A DNA stretch of 64,000 nucleotides. Source: Microthrixaceae bacterium. Its GTDB lineage: Bacteria > Actinomycetota > Acidimicrobiia > Acidimicrobiales > Iamiaceae. The first letter of the stretch is position 1, and every line of letters begins with the position of its first letter. This document shows positions 52,243 through 61,209 of this stretch, one piece after another. The DNA lies in contig JADJDU010000007.1 of assembly GCA_016702505.1 (NCBI GenBank), positions 1-64,000 of the forward strand. Reading direction: 5' to 3'. The translations under genes and the position numbers were made by a program. The notes under the pieces were generated by a model, which was not told the origin of the DNA, searched no databases, and worked only from the letters and a program-made list of their open reading frames with translations.

Positions 52243-53168
52243 TTAGGCGGCAGTGGCCGCTGGGGTGGTCAGTTTCTCGTAGGTGATCGGGGCTTTCAAG
52301 CCACAGTGGCTGTGGCGACGGATCCGGTTGTAGCGGTCGATCCAAGTTGTGATTCGGTGGCGAGCGCCGGCCCGGGTGGCGAGCACGGTCCGGTAGACGA
52401 CCTCGGTCTTGAGGGTGGCGAAAAACGATTCGGCCACGGCGTTGTCCAGGCATGACCCGGCTCTTGACATCGACTGGGTGATGCCCTGGCGGCGGCACAG
52501 GCCGGTGAACGCGTCAGAGGTGTACTGCCCTGGCTGCCGCGATCGGTGTGCATGATGACTCCGCCGATGTTGGCCTTGCCGCCCCGGGCGGCGATGGCCA
52601 TTTTCAACGCATCACACACCAGTGGCGCCCGACAGTGCTCGGCGATCGCGAACCCGATCAGCCGGCGGCTGTAGAGGTCGATCACCGTCGCCAGGTACAG
52701 CTTGCCTTCCCAGGTCTTGATCTCAGTGATGTCGCCAACCCACGCAACGTTCGCAGCGGCCGGGTTGAACTGGCGGTTCAACAGGTTCGGGAACTTGTAG
52801 GCCGTCTTGTCCGGTCGCGTAAGCGATCGCCGGACCCGCTTGGCTTTGGCCACCAGGCCCTGGCGGCTCATCGACACCGCCACCGATTTCACGTCGAGGC
52901 GGGCCCACTCGGATCGTTCGATCAGCTCGGCATGGATCCGCGGTGACCCGTACTCGCCGTCATGAGCAGCGAACACCTCAGCGACCGCAACGTCGAGCTC
53001 GGCGCGCCGTTTAGCAGCCGGAGTCGGCTCAGCGTTGTGGTGCCGATAGAACCACGATTCTGAAACCCCCAAGGCACGACACGATGTCGCCACCGGAACT
53101 CTGTGCTCGGTCCTTTGGGCTGCGATGTGGGCGGTCACGGCCGCCGGCCCATCGCCTCGTCCACCCAA
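52243..53168 (-). CDS. IS3-family transposase OrfB (one apparent frameshift)
   Basis: Integrase (DDE) domain. The N-terminal HTH_21 part (SCRALGVSESWFYRHHNAEP, HDGEYGSPRIHAELIE) is followed by the rve domain. The first Asp is in WVGDITEIKTW, the second in HTDRGSQ and the Glu in AESFFATLKTEVVYR. The frame breaks just after HTDRGSQ near 52530, where one added base would restore QYTSDAFTGLCRRQGI and lead to NAVAESFFATLK, ending at 52243. As it stands the element would be inactive, but sequencing error is equally possible. The upstream end overlaps OrfA by 34 bases in another frame. Confidence 0.82.
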
Positions 53169-53431
53169 AGGACCACCGATCGTTTGAGCACATCACGCTG
53201 CATCCGCAGCTCATGCACCTCTCTCCGGAGCTTCAACAGCTCCTCACGTTCGGATAACCCAAGGCCATCAGGCCGCTCAGCCTCACGGGCCATATCGAGC
53301 CAGTTCCCAAGCGTGCCCGGATGAACCTGGATCTCCCGGGAAACCTCAGCGATCGGTCGACCAGTGTCAAGCACCAGCCTCACCGCACCGTCTTTGAACT
53401 CCCGGTCGCACTTCATGCGCTTCTCTGGCAT
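53135..53431 (-). CDS. IS3-family transposase OrfA
   Basis: 98 residues from ATG 53431, five bases behind AGGAG (GTG 53434 is also possible). Helix-turn-helix domain (FKDGAVRLVLDTGRPIAEVS, REIQVHPGTLGNWLDMA) followed by a leucine-zipper-like helix (EREELLKLRREVHELRMQRD) that links to OrfB. It binds the terminal repeats. The end overlaps the OrfB frame, the site where a -1 frameshift would produce OrfAB. I see no classic A-rich slippery run. Confidence 0.85.
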   Translation of the reverse strand: MPEKRMKCDREFKDGAVRLVLDTGRPIAEVSREIQVHPGTLGNWLDMAREAERPDGLGLSEREELLKLRREVHELRMQRDVLKRSVVLWVDEAMGRRP

Positions 53432-53477
53432 CACATCTCCTCAAAGATGATGCCCCCCAGATCCGCGGGGACCTCCA

Positions 53478-53720
53478 ATCTCCTGCTGGGGCAAGAACAA
53501 CTATGGGCAGCTCGGCAACGGTACGACCACCAATACCCACACCCCTGTCCCCGTTGCCGGCATCAACAATTCCATCGGCAGCATCTCAAGCGCGCACCTG
53601 CACACCTGCGCCGTCCTCACCGATGCAATCGCCCGTTGGGGTGCCAAGTCATCCGGGCATCTCAGTGGCGGAACCAACTCCGGAGCCATCTTCCCATTCG
53701 AGGTGTTGTCCCCTGAACCG
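53478..53720 (+). pseudogene. 3' fragment of a second RCC1-repeat gene
   Basis: Begins at the IS edge with CWGKNNYGQLGNGTTTNTHT and follows the last two blades of the gene at 49686 (PVPVAGINN, HTCAVLTD). One codon of the DDTIACWG motif is lost (it reads TDAIARWG). The end runs into the lipoprotein copy 2 region. No start. It is clearly diverged from the first copy, so the duplication is not recent. Confidence 0.8.
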
Positions 53721-53740
53721 TCGCCACGGTCCCTCCGCTG

Positions 53741-54286
53741 TCAGGAGACGGTGACGGTCATGGTCTCACCGGACCTGTCCTCAGTGAAGGTGTATGTGCC
53801 GGGGGCGTCGATGCTGAAGGTCTCGGTAACGGGGCCCCGGATGACCAAGGCGCCACCGCTGCCATCGAAATTCACGAAGTGAACATTCTCGTCACCGGCC
53901 TTGAACGTGAACATCTCGCCCACGCCTACCTCGAGTTCGGCCGGCTCGAACCCGCCGTAATAGGTGAACGTGATCGTCTTGTCTGCTGTCGCCTGACCCT
54001 CGCCCATCCTCAACGTCACGGTTCCCGTACCCTCCTCGGTGCCTTCGCTGCCCTCACCTTCGGCCACGGAGGTGGTGGACTCGTCCGACGAGGCACTGCT
54101 TTGGTCGTCGACCGTCGGAGCCGTGGTTGTGGACTCGTCCGACGAGGCACTGCCCTGGTCGTCGACCGCTGGAGCGGTGGTGGTGGTCTCCTTGGCGTCG
54201 TCTGCCTTGTCGCTGGAGCATGCCGGGGCGCTGATCAGCAGCACACCGGCGAGACTGGCCGCGGCGATGGAACAGAGGTGGTTCAT
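53741..54286 (-). CDS. Cupredoxin-like lipoprotein, copy 2
   Basis: 181 residues from ATG 54286 with an AAGGAGACT site. Paralogue of the gene at 51482: the same signal (SIAAASLAGVLLISAPAC) and the same sandwich (FEPAELEVGVGEMFTFKAGD, FSIDAPGTYTFTEDRSGE). The spacer is longer because an 18-residue unit (SSDESTTTAPTVDDQ) is doubled. Metal ligands are again absent. It converges with the RCC1 fragment. Confidence 0.78.
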   Translation of the reverse strand: MNHLCSIAAASLAGVLLISAPACSSDKADDAKETTTTAPAVDDQGSASSDESTTTAPTVDDQSSASSDESTTSVAEGEGSEGTEEGTGTVTLRMGEGQATADKTITFTYYGGFEPAELEVGVGEMFTFKAGDENVHFVNFDGSGGALVIRGPVTETFSIDAPGTYTFTEDRSGETMTVTVS

Positions 54287-54390
54287 GGAGTCTCCTTCTG
54301 ATCGGTGAGCGATCTGCCACCGAGATGTTCGATCCTGCCACGCGCCCGCACCACCGTGGTGCCCAGCGAACCGGGACCGACCGAACTGCA

Positions 54391-54681
54391 CTAGCGGAGG
54401 GTTTGGGCGAGCTCGCCGAGGATGCGAGCCATCTCCAGGGTCGCCTCGGGGTCGTGCTTGGTGGGCGAGAGGTCCGACACCTGCTCGCCAAGTCGGCGCA
54501 GCGTGAGGGCCACCGTGTCGGCCTCGGCCTGAGTCACGTCGATGCGGTCACCGCGCAGGTGAGGGGCGATCTGGGTTTCCTGGATGGCCAGGGTCTGGGC
54601 CCCGACGGAGGCATCGAGACGGCCATCGAGCACCGCCCTGGCGGTCTCGGTCACTATTCGGACGCGTTCAGCCGGATTCAC
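54391..54681 (-). CDS. Small helical protein, function unknown (intact copy)
   Basis: 96 residues (MNPAERVRIVTETARAVLDG), charged and mostly helical, no Cys, no signal peptide. DNA encoding the last third is almost identical to the truncated copy at 52086. It follows lipoprotein copy 2 on the same strand and is 83 bases from the divergent acyl-CoA dehydrogenase. Not recognised. Confidence 0.65.
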   Translation of the reverse strand: MNPAERVRIVTETARAVLDGRLDASVGAQTLAIQETQIAPHLRGDRIDVTQAEADTVALTLRRLGEQVSDLSPTKHDPEATLEMARILGELAQTLR

Positions 54682-54764
54682 CCACCCATTTCACCACGTC
54701 GGCCAACCGGAGTTCTTGACCAGCAGGTCAAGACAGGGGTGGGGCGGGACGGTAGGTTGCCGCC

Positions 54765-55997
54765 ATGGCCATCGACTTCACCCTCTCGCCGGAACTGGAA
54801 TACCTGCGGATGCGGGTCCGGGCCTTCGTCGACGAGGTCATCAAACCCACCGAGGCCGAACTCACCGACCCTGACCACATCGAGGATCGCGCCGAGTACA
54901 TCACGGCCCTATTGGGCATGCGGACCAAAGCCCAAGAGGCCGGCATCTGGCTCCCCCACATGCCCGCCGAGTGGGGCGGGATGGGCCTCGGCCATGTTGA
55001 GCTGGCCATGGTCCAAGCCGAAGCGGCCAAGACCTACTACGGGCCCTTCGTGTTCAACTGCATGGCTCCCGACGAAGGCAACATGCACACCCTGTTGCAC
55101 TGGGCCACCGACGAGCAGAAGGAGAAGTACCTCAGGCCGCTGTGCGAGGGCATCCAGATGAGCTGCTTCGCCATGACCGAACCCGAGGTGGCGGGCAGTG
55201 ACCCCACCCTCATCCGCACCACCGCGGTACAAGACGGCGACGAGTGGGTGATCAACGGCCACAAGTGGTTCATCTCCAATGCCCGCCGGGCCACCTTCGC
55301 CATCTTGATCTGTCGGACCGAGGACAACCCCGACCTGCCCCAGGCCGCCAACACCGCCTTCATCGTGGAGACCAACCAGCCGGGCTGGAACCGGGTGCGA
55401 GAGGTCGAGACCATGCACGGCGGCACCGGCCACTCCGAGATCGTGATCGAGGACCTACGGGTTCCGGCCGAGAACATGTTGGGTGGACGGGGTCAGGGCC
55501 ACATGCTCGGCCAGTACCGGCTCGGCCCGGCCCGCCTCGCCCACTGCATGCGCTGGATCGCGCAGGCCGAAACCGCGCTGGACATGATGGTGGACCGGTC
55601 ACTGAACCGGTTCTCCCACGGTTCGATGCTGGCTGAGAAGCAGGGCATCCAATGGATGATCGCCGACTCCACCATGGAGCTCTACCAGGCCAAGCTCATG
55701 GTCCTGCACGCCGCCTACCGCATCGACAACAAGCTCGACTTCAAGAGCGAGGTGTCGATGGCCAAGCACTTCGTGGCCAACATGTTGGGCCGGGTGATCG
55801 ACCGCTCCATCCAGGTGCACGGGGCCCTGGGCTATTCCACCGACACCCCCTTGGCCCACATGTACCAGCACGCCCGTTGGGCCCGTTTCGCCGACGGCGC
55901 CGATGAGATCCACCAGATGCGCATCGCCCAACGCACCATCTCCGCCTACCGCGACCACGCCAGCACCCGCACCGCCACCGGCGACCTCCCCATCTGA
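54765..55997 (+). CDS. Acyl-CoA dehydrogenase (ACAD10/11-like)
   Basis: 410 residues. FAD-dependent dehydrogenase. The core is MTEPEVAGSDPTLIRTTAV, WVINGHKWFISNARRATFAI, and the C-terminal HGALGYSTDTPLAHMYQHAR. It lacks the FEGTEQIQ-type Glu at the usual place (FADGADEIHQMRIAQ instead), as in the ACAD10/11 group that acts on longer, branched or 4-hydroxy acyl-CoAs. The second acyl-CoA dehydrogenase of the window; the surrounding genes do not indicate a pathway. Confidence 0.88.
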   Translation: MAIDFTLSPELEYLRMRVRAFVDEVIKPTEAELTDPDHIEDRAEYITALLGMRTKAQEAGIWLPHMPAEWGGMGLGHVELAMVQAEAAKTYYGPFVFNCMAPDEGNMHTLLHWATDEQKEKYLRPLCEGIQMSCFAMTEPEVAGSDPTLIRTTAVQDGDEWVINGHKWFISNARRATFAILICRTEDNPDLPQAANTAFIVETNQPGWNRVREVETMHGGTGHSEIVIEDLRVPAENMLGGRGQGHMLGQYRLGPARLAHCMRWIAQAETALDMMVDRSLNRFSHGSMLAEKQGIQWMIADSTMELYQAKLMVLHAAYRIDNKLDFKSEVSMAKHFVANMLGRVIDRSIQVHGALGYSTDTPLAHMYQHARWARFADGADEIHQMRIAQRTISAYRDHASTRTATGDLPI

Positions 55998-56147
55998 GCG
56001 CGCCCTGGGCCCACCGGGCCGGCGCCGATTCCGACGTGCCCACCACGGTCACATCTACCGAAGCACCTGTTCGACGGTTTTGCGGTCATATCAACCCGCA
56101 GGTTCCGTGGGATCTCTAGTAGCACTTCTGCCCTAAATGGGATTATC

Positions 56148-56435
56148 GTGGTTGGTGATGACGGAACAGTTCGTCGCGGAGCCGCCGCTCATCGGCTCGC
56201 CGATCTGTTGATCCGCCAACCGGTGATCGATTCACCCCTGGTGCAGCGCGAGCTCGGTGTTGCCGCCACCAACGCGAACAGCGCGATCGAGCACCTCGTG
56301 AACCAAGGCATCCTCACCAAGGTCTCGGGCAACTACCGCAACCGGAAATGGATGGCCCCCCAGGTAGTTGAGGCCCTGGACGAGTTCTCCGAACGCGCCG
56401 GCCACCGAGCACACCAGCCGGCCAGTCAGAGGTGA
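56148..56435 (+). pseudogene. Orphan C-terminal winged helix of a Fic-family protein
   Basis: 95 residues from GTG 56148. SPLVQRELGVAATNANSAIE, LVNQGILTKVSGNYRNRKW and VVEALDEFSERAGHR form the helix-turn-helix that ends many Fic (AMP-transferase) proteins. The catalytic HxFx(D/E)GNGR domain is nowhere upstream; 55998-56147 holds nothing recognisable. Most likely a remnant, but a start and frame remain, so a small DNA-binding protein made from it cannot be excluded. Confidence 0.6.
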
Positions 56436-56513
56436 GTCACTGACCCGCCTCTGGCAAGAGGGCGTGCCGACGGCTTCTAGCCTGGGCGGGGCGCTGACGC
56501 GTGAGGGGTGACC

Positions 56514-57674
56514 ATGATGTTCGATGCTGACAACCACTACTACGAGGCGCTGGATTGCGTGACCCGGCACCTGGACCGAACCCATGGGGCCCGGGTGTTC
56601 CAGTGGGCGACCATCGACGGCCGGTCCTACCCGGTTCTCGGCGGCCAGGTCTTTCGGGGGGTCAAGAACGCCACCTTCGATCCGGTGGCCCCACCGGGGG
56701 TGCTGGCCGACTACTTCCGAGGCAACCCCCACGGCGACGACCCGCTGGAACTGCTCCGACGACACGAACCGATCCGACCCGAGTACCGCGACCGAGACGC
56801 CCGCCTGGCGGTGATGGACGCCCAGGGCGTGGATCGGTGCTGGATGTTCCCCACCATGGGCATGATCTACGAGGAACCGCTCAAGGACGACCCCGAGGCG
56901 GTGACCTTGCTGTTCAGCGCCTTCAACCGGTGGCTGGCCGAGGACTGGGGCTTCGCCTACCAGGACCGGATCTTCGCCGCGCCCTACATCACGCTGGTCG
57001 ACGTCGACTGGGCCTGTGCCGAACTCGAGTGGGCGTTGGCCAACGGGGCCCACACCATCGTGACCCGACCGGCGGCGGCCACCACCCGCAACGGCCCCCG
57101 CTCGCCCGGAGCACCAGAGTTCGATCGGTTCTGGGCTCGGGTGAACGAGGCGGGAATCACCGTGGTGGTCCACGCCGGCGACAGCGGGTACACCGCGCAC
57201 GGCTATGCCCGAGACGGCTTCACCACCGATTTCGGCGGAATCCCTCAACCCATCCGCATGCTCCAGTTGGAACGGCCGATCGAGGACTGGTTGTCGGCAC
57301 TCATCTGCGACAACCTGTTCCACCGCTTCCCCAACCTCCGGGTGGCGTCGGTGGAGAACGGGTCCAAGTTCGTGCCCGGCCTGTTCGACCGGCTGGAGAT
57401 CCTGGCCCGCAAGATGAACGGCTGGTTCCCCGAAGACCCGGTGGAGACGTTCCGCCGCCACGTGTGGATCAACCCGTTCTGGGAAGACCGGGTGGACGAC
57501 GTGATCACGGCGGTGGGGGTGGACCGGGTGATCTTCGGCAGCGACTGGCCCCACATCGAAGCCCTCCCCGAACCAGCCCAATACCTGTCCGAGCTGGACC
57601 ACCTCTGCGACGCCGACCGCCGGCGAATCCTGGTCGACAACACCGCGGAACTGAACGAGCTACACCCGGTCTGA
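56514..57674 (+). CDS. Amidohydrolase-2 family protein (ACMSD-like)
   Basis: 386 residues from ATG 56514 (AGGGG site; GTG 56508 and ATG 56517 are alternatives). Metal-dependent barrel: the N-terminal motif is shortened to FDADNHYYE, the central His is in VVVHAGDSG, and the late Asp lies in VIFGSDWPHIE. Relatives include decarboxylases and hydrolases of aromatic or terpenoid breakdown in actinobacteria; the substrate is unknown. Stand-alone gene. Confidence 0.85.
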   Translation: MMFDADNHYYEALDCVTRHLDRTHGARVFQWATIDGRSYPVLGGQVFRGVKNATFDPVAPPGVLADYFRGNPHGDDPLELLRRHEPIRPEYRDRDARLAVMDAQGVDRCWMFPTMGMIYEEPLKDDPEAVTLLFSAFNRWLAEDWGFAYQDRIFAAPYITLVDVDWACAELEWALANGAHTIVTRPAAATTRNGPRSPGAPEFDRFWARVNEAGITVVVHAGDSGYTAHGYARDGFTTDFGGIPQPIRMLQLERPIEDWLSALICDNLFHRFPNLRVASVENGSKFVPGLFDRLEILARKMNGWFPEDPVETFRRHVWINPFWEDRVDDVITAVGVDRVIFGSDWPHIEALPEPAQYLSELDHLCDADRRRILVDNTAELNELHPV

Positions 57675-57744
57675 CCCTCAGATAGGGGTTTGTGACGAAG
57701 CGGTGCGAGACTGGTGGAGTTCACCGAGCCCGTGGAGCCGTTCC

Positions 57745-59512
57745 ATGTCAGACGACGTTCCATCCGGGACCGACCAGATCACCGACCCCGCCGGGGGATT
57801 CGCCGAGTTGGGCCTCCGTCCCGAGGTGCTGCGCGCCCTCACCGGGTTGGGCTATGAGGAACCGACTCCGATCCAACGCGAGGCCATCACCGAGATCGTG
57901 GCCGGCCGCGACCTGGTCGGTCAGGCCGCCACCGGCACCGGCAAGACGGCGGCATTCGCCCTGCCCATCTTGGAGCGGGTGGTGGAAGGTGCCGCTCCCG
58001 AACCCTTGGCTCTGATCCTGGTCCCGACCCGAGAACTTGCCGTCCAGGTGTCCGAGGCCATCTACAAGTACGGCCGCCACCTCGGCACCGAGGTCCTGCC
58101 CATCTACGGTGGCCAGCCCATCGTCCGCCAGCTCAAGGTCCTCCAACGGGGCGTGCACGTGGTGGTGGCCACCCCGGGCCGGGCCATCGATCACATCAAC
58201 CGGGGCACCTTGAACCTGGACCACGTGGAGATCGTGGTGCTCGACGAGGCCGACGAGATGTTGGACATGGGCTTCGCCGAGGACCTGGACGCCATCCTCC
58301 AGGCCACCCCCGACACCCGCCAGACCGTCCTGTTCTCGGCCACCATGCCTCCCCGCATCGAGGCCATCGCCCGGCGCCACCTCACCGACCCGGTGCGGAT
58401 CCGCATCCAGGCCGAACAGACCCCCCGAAGGCGAGGCACCCCGGGTCAGTGAGAGGGTCTACGTGGTGGCCCGGGCCCACAAGCCCGCGGCCCTCGGTCG
58501 GATCCTCGACGTCGAGGCCCCCGAAGCTGCCCTGGTGTTCTGTCGGACCCGCACCGAGGTCGACGAGCTCACCGAGACCCTCAACGGAAGGGGCTATCGG
58601 GCCGAGGCTCTCCATGGAGGTATGGATCAGCTCCAACGAGACCGGGTCATGGGCCGTCTGCGCTCCGGGGCCGCCGACCTGTTGGTGGCCACCGACGTGG
58701 CCGCCCGTGGCCTCGACATCGACCATCTGACCCACGTCGTCAACTACGACGTTCCCTCGGCCCCCGAGTCCTACGTGCATCGGGTGGGCCGGGTCGGTCG
58801 AGCCGGTCGAGAAGGGGTGGCCATCACCCTGGCCGAGCCCCGCGAACGCCGTCAGATCTCCAACATCGAGAGGGTGGCTCGACGCAAGCTCTCCCCCGAG
58901 AAGGTGCCGACGGTGGCCGACCTGCGCGCCGCCCAGAACGAACAGATCTTGGGGTCTCTGCGCGAGGCCCTCGAGGCCGATGATTCCGCCCGGTTCCTGC
59001 CCGCGGTAGAGGCTCTGGCCGGCGAGTTCGAGCTGGCCGACGTGGCTGCCGCCGCCCTCAAACTGGCCCACGATGCCACCAGCGGCAGCGCGGTCGACGA
59101 CCAGGAGATACCCGACGCCGCCGATCGTCCCCGACGCGACCGTGGTGATCGGGACCGCCCGGACCGGGATCGTGGCCCGCGTGACCGAGATCGTGGCCCC
59201 CGACCCGACCGTGACCGGGGTGACCGGGGGGGTCGAGACCGGGACCGCAGTCGGGGCGGCGATGGCGACGTCGACAAGCTGTTCATCAACGTCGGCAAGA
59301 TGGATTCGGTGCGCCCCGGTGACCTGGTCGGGGCCATCACCGGTGAGAGCCGGCTTCAGGGTCGAGACATCGGGGCCATCCAGATCTTCGAGAAGTTCAG
59401 CCTGGTCGAGGTACCGGCCGGATCAGCCGAAGACGTGATCCGGGCCATGCGCAACACCACCATCCGGGGTCGCAAGGCCACCATCAGGCGAGACCGGGGC
59501 CGCAACGACTGA
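57745..59512 (+). CDS. deaD: DEAD-box RNA helicase with DbpA-type RNA-binding end (one apparent frameshift)
   Basis: About 588 residues after removing one C from the run 58421-58426, which joins IRIQAEQTP to EGEAPRVSERVYVVAR. Motifs in order: Q-motif GYEEPTPIQREA, Walker A ATGTGKT, DEAD, SAT, then the second RecA domain (LVFCRTRTEVDELTETL, ATDVAARGLDIDHLTHVVNY, HRVGRVGRAGREG). An Arg/Asp-rich low-complexity linker (about residues 455-510) leads to the C-terminal domain starting KLFINVGKMDSVRPGDLVGA. It unwinds RNA in ribosome assembly, decay or the cold response. Confidence 0.93.
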
Positions 59513-59521
59513 CCCGGTCGA

Positions 59522-60106
59522 TCACTCGGCCAGCCACTCCCGGACCTGGTCGGCCAGGCGGTCGATGCCCACGTTCTTGGCGGCGCTGACCCAGATCACC
59601 TCGTTCTTCTCCAGGCCGCAACCCTCGGCCACGTCCTTCTTACGCTTCTCCCGCAGCGAGGACTTGACCTTGTCGTGCTTGGTGGCGATCACCGCGAACG
59701 GCAGGTTCTCGGCGCGCAACCATTCCAGGAGCTGCACGTCGAGCTTGGTCGGGCCGACCTCACCGTCGACCAGCACCATGATCATCACCAGTTCCTGGCG
59801 CTCGGTGAGGTAACCCTCGATCATCTGTTGCCACCCGGCCCGCATCGACTTGGACACCGCGGCGTAGCCGTAGCCCGGGCAGTCGACCACGGTGGTGCCG
59901 TCGGGCAGCTCGAACAGGTTGAGGAGCTGGGTCCGACCCGGGGTCTTGGAGACGTGAGCCAACTTGTTGCGCCGGGCCAGCGCGTTCAGCAACGAAGACT
60001 TGCCCACGTTGGAACGGCCCACCACCGCCACCTCGGCCGGGCTGGGGGGGAGCGCGTCGAGCCGATCGGCGGACTTTACGAAGCGGAGCTGAAGCGGCTG
60101 TGGCAC
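59522..60106 (-). CDS. engB: Ribosome-biogenesis GTPase EngB (YsxC/YihA)
   Basis: 194 residues. G1 VVGRSNVGKSSLLNAL, G2 region SKTPGRTQLLN, G3 DCPGYGYA, G4 ATKHDKVK and G5 VSAAKNVG are all present. It helps assemble the large ribosomal subunit. The only usable start in the frame is GTG 60106, which lies inside a 13-bp hairpin (60096-60127). It follows the lipoprotein gene at 60134 on the same strand by 27 bases, so it may have its own promoter within that gene. Confidence 0.93.
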   Translation of the reverse strand: MPQPLQLRFVKSADRLDALPPSPAEVAVVGRSNVGKSSLLNALARRNKLAHVSKTPGRTQLLNLFELPDGTTVVDCPGYGYAAVSKSMRAGWQQMIEGYLTERQELVMIMVLVDGEVGPTKLDVQLLEWLRAENLPFAVIATKHDKVKSSLREKRKKDVAEGCGLEKNEVIWVSAAKNVGIDRLADQVREWLAE

Positions 60107-60127
60107 GCCTGGCAGCGTGCCACAGCC
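60096..60127. terminator. 13-bp hairpin over the engB start codon
   Basis: GGCTGTGGCACGC (60096-60108) pairs perfectly with GCGTGCCACAGCC (60115-60127); the loop is six bases. In the minus-strand direction it follows the stop at 60134 and overlaps the engB GTG at 60104-60106. It looks like a terminator for the upstream lipoprotein gene, or a structure that limits engB translation. No T-run follows in the leftward direction. Confidence 0.65.
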
Positions 60128-60133
60128 GGAACC

Positions 60134-61114
60134 TCAGGGGATGGGTTGAGCCTGTCCGGAGTTGACGTCGATCATCATCCCCGACCCGTCGACGGCCACG
60201 AAGTCCGATCCCTTGATCTGGCTCAACGTCTGGAGCTGGTCGTTGTCCCACCGCTCGTCGGGGGCTCCGGACATGTACCACGAGGACCCGTTGTCGGCGA
60301 TGATGGCCCCATAGGTCTTGAGGGCCACGATGATCGGGCGGACCTGGGCCGGATAGTTGTTCTCGTTGACCGTCGACTTGAGGCGGAACCGTTGGCCCAT
60401 GGCCGGCCGGTTGACATCGGTGCTGGAGCTGGCGAAGTGGCTGGCGGGCCACAGGTACGTGCGCCGGGACTGGGGCACGGTCATGCGGATGGCGTGTTCG
60501 ATCTTGCCTGCCGCCACCTCGTCGTAGCGGACCAAGCCGGGGACGATGGGTAAGCCAGCGGCGTCAGCGGAGGTCCAGCCCAGCGGACGTTGTGCGTTGG
60601 AGCGCAGATCCCAGATGGCACCGGATCCGGCGTGCCACGTTCCGTCACCGTTGGGGTAGGCGGCATACAGCTCATAGAGCTTGCACTCGGCTGGCTCCAC
60701 CATGAGGATGTGGCGGTCGCCGTCGCTGTCGGGCCCGCCCTCGATCGGTGGGTTGGCGGGGACCGGGTAGCCGCCATGGTCGCTCTCGTCGTCGTACTCG
60801 AAGGTCACGTTCACCTTGGGCTGGCCGGGGGCGACCACCACGAACGGGATGCCGATGGGTCCGCCTTCCCACAATCCAGAACCGAAGTCGGCCTTGAGCC
60901 CTTTGGTGGCACCGACGGTGTTGACCAGGTTGGTGGAGTTGGTGAGAACCGGGGCGTTGGTGACCGGTGCATGCCAGTGGCTGTTGGACGGGAACATCGG
61001 GCATTCGGTGCCCGGAACCGTCGGGCCACAAGCGGTCAGCACCGCGGCAACCGCTACGGGAACGAGCCCAGCCACGGCGAGGCGACGACGGCGAAGGAGA
61101 GCGGGGAGAGCCAT
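60134..61114 (-). CDS. Uncharacterised lipoprotein with jelly-roll-like domain
   Basis: 326 residues. Basic N terminus, hydrophobic core and lipobox (VAAVLTAC). The mature part starts CPMFPSNSHWHAPVTNAP and has conserved-looking motifs HILMVEPAECKLYELYAAYP, GWTSADAAGLPIVPGLVRYD and IEHAIRMTVP. Proteins of this form occur as hypotheticals in many actinobacteria and resemble a beta-sandwich attached to secreted enzymes, but I know no function. It is divergent from the GH5 gene, which may be a partner. Confidence 0.75.
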   Translation of the reverse strand: MALPALLRRRRLAVAGLVPVAVAAVLTACGPTVPGTECPMFPSNSHWHAPVTNAPVLTNSTNLVNTVGATKGLKADFGSGLWEGGPIGIPFVVVAPGQPKVNVTFEYDDESDHGGYPVPANPPIEGGPDSDGDRHILMVEPAECKLYELYAAYPNGDGTWHAGSGAIWDLRSNAQRPLGWTSADAAGLPIVPGLVRYDEVAAGKIEHAIRMTVPQSRRTYLWPASHFASSSTDVNRPAMGQRFRLKSTVNENNYPAQVRPIIVALKTYGAIIADNGSSWYMSGAPDERWDNDQLQTLSQIKGSDFVAVDGSGMMIDVNSGQAQPIP

Positions 61115-61175
61115 GCCCGTTGCATCGGCAGGTTCGCCCGGCCTCTACACCCCCGATCCCACAACCGAGCGAAGG

Positions 61176-61196
61176 CTCACGTTCACCGTCCGTGAG
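61176..61196. promoter_or_regulatory. Inverted repeat in the lipoprotein/GH5 divergent gap
   Basis: CTCACG, nine bases, CGTGAG, just before the GH5 start at 61210. It could be an operator for either or both genes. Short arms, so modest support. Confidence 0.3.
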
Positions 61197-61209
61197 ATAC
61201 CGTTAGCCC

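Larger units (their letters stand above)
52211..53477 (-). mobile_element. IS3-family insertion sequence, 1267 bp
   Basis: Bounded by imperfect inverted repeats: TGGAGTTCCCCACGGATC (52211-52228) and, read inward from 53477, TGGAGGTCCCCGCGGATC, 16 of 18 matching. The two genes overlap in different frames, as in IS3 elements where a ribosomal frameshift makes the full transposase. The flanking bases are ACCG to the left and ATCT to the right, so no target-site duplication is seen. The left flank belongs to the truncated small gene and the right flank to an RCC1 fragment, so the element sits exactly on the junction of a duplicated segment. Confidence 0.85.

Noticed and set aside
59100..59260. 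Gly/Arg/Asp-rich repetitive DNA near the end of the helicase as a separate repeat element
   Set aside because: It encodes the low-complexity Arg/Asp linker usual for DEAD-box helicases before the RNA-binding domain.
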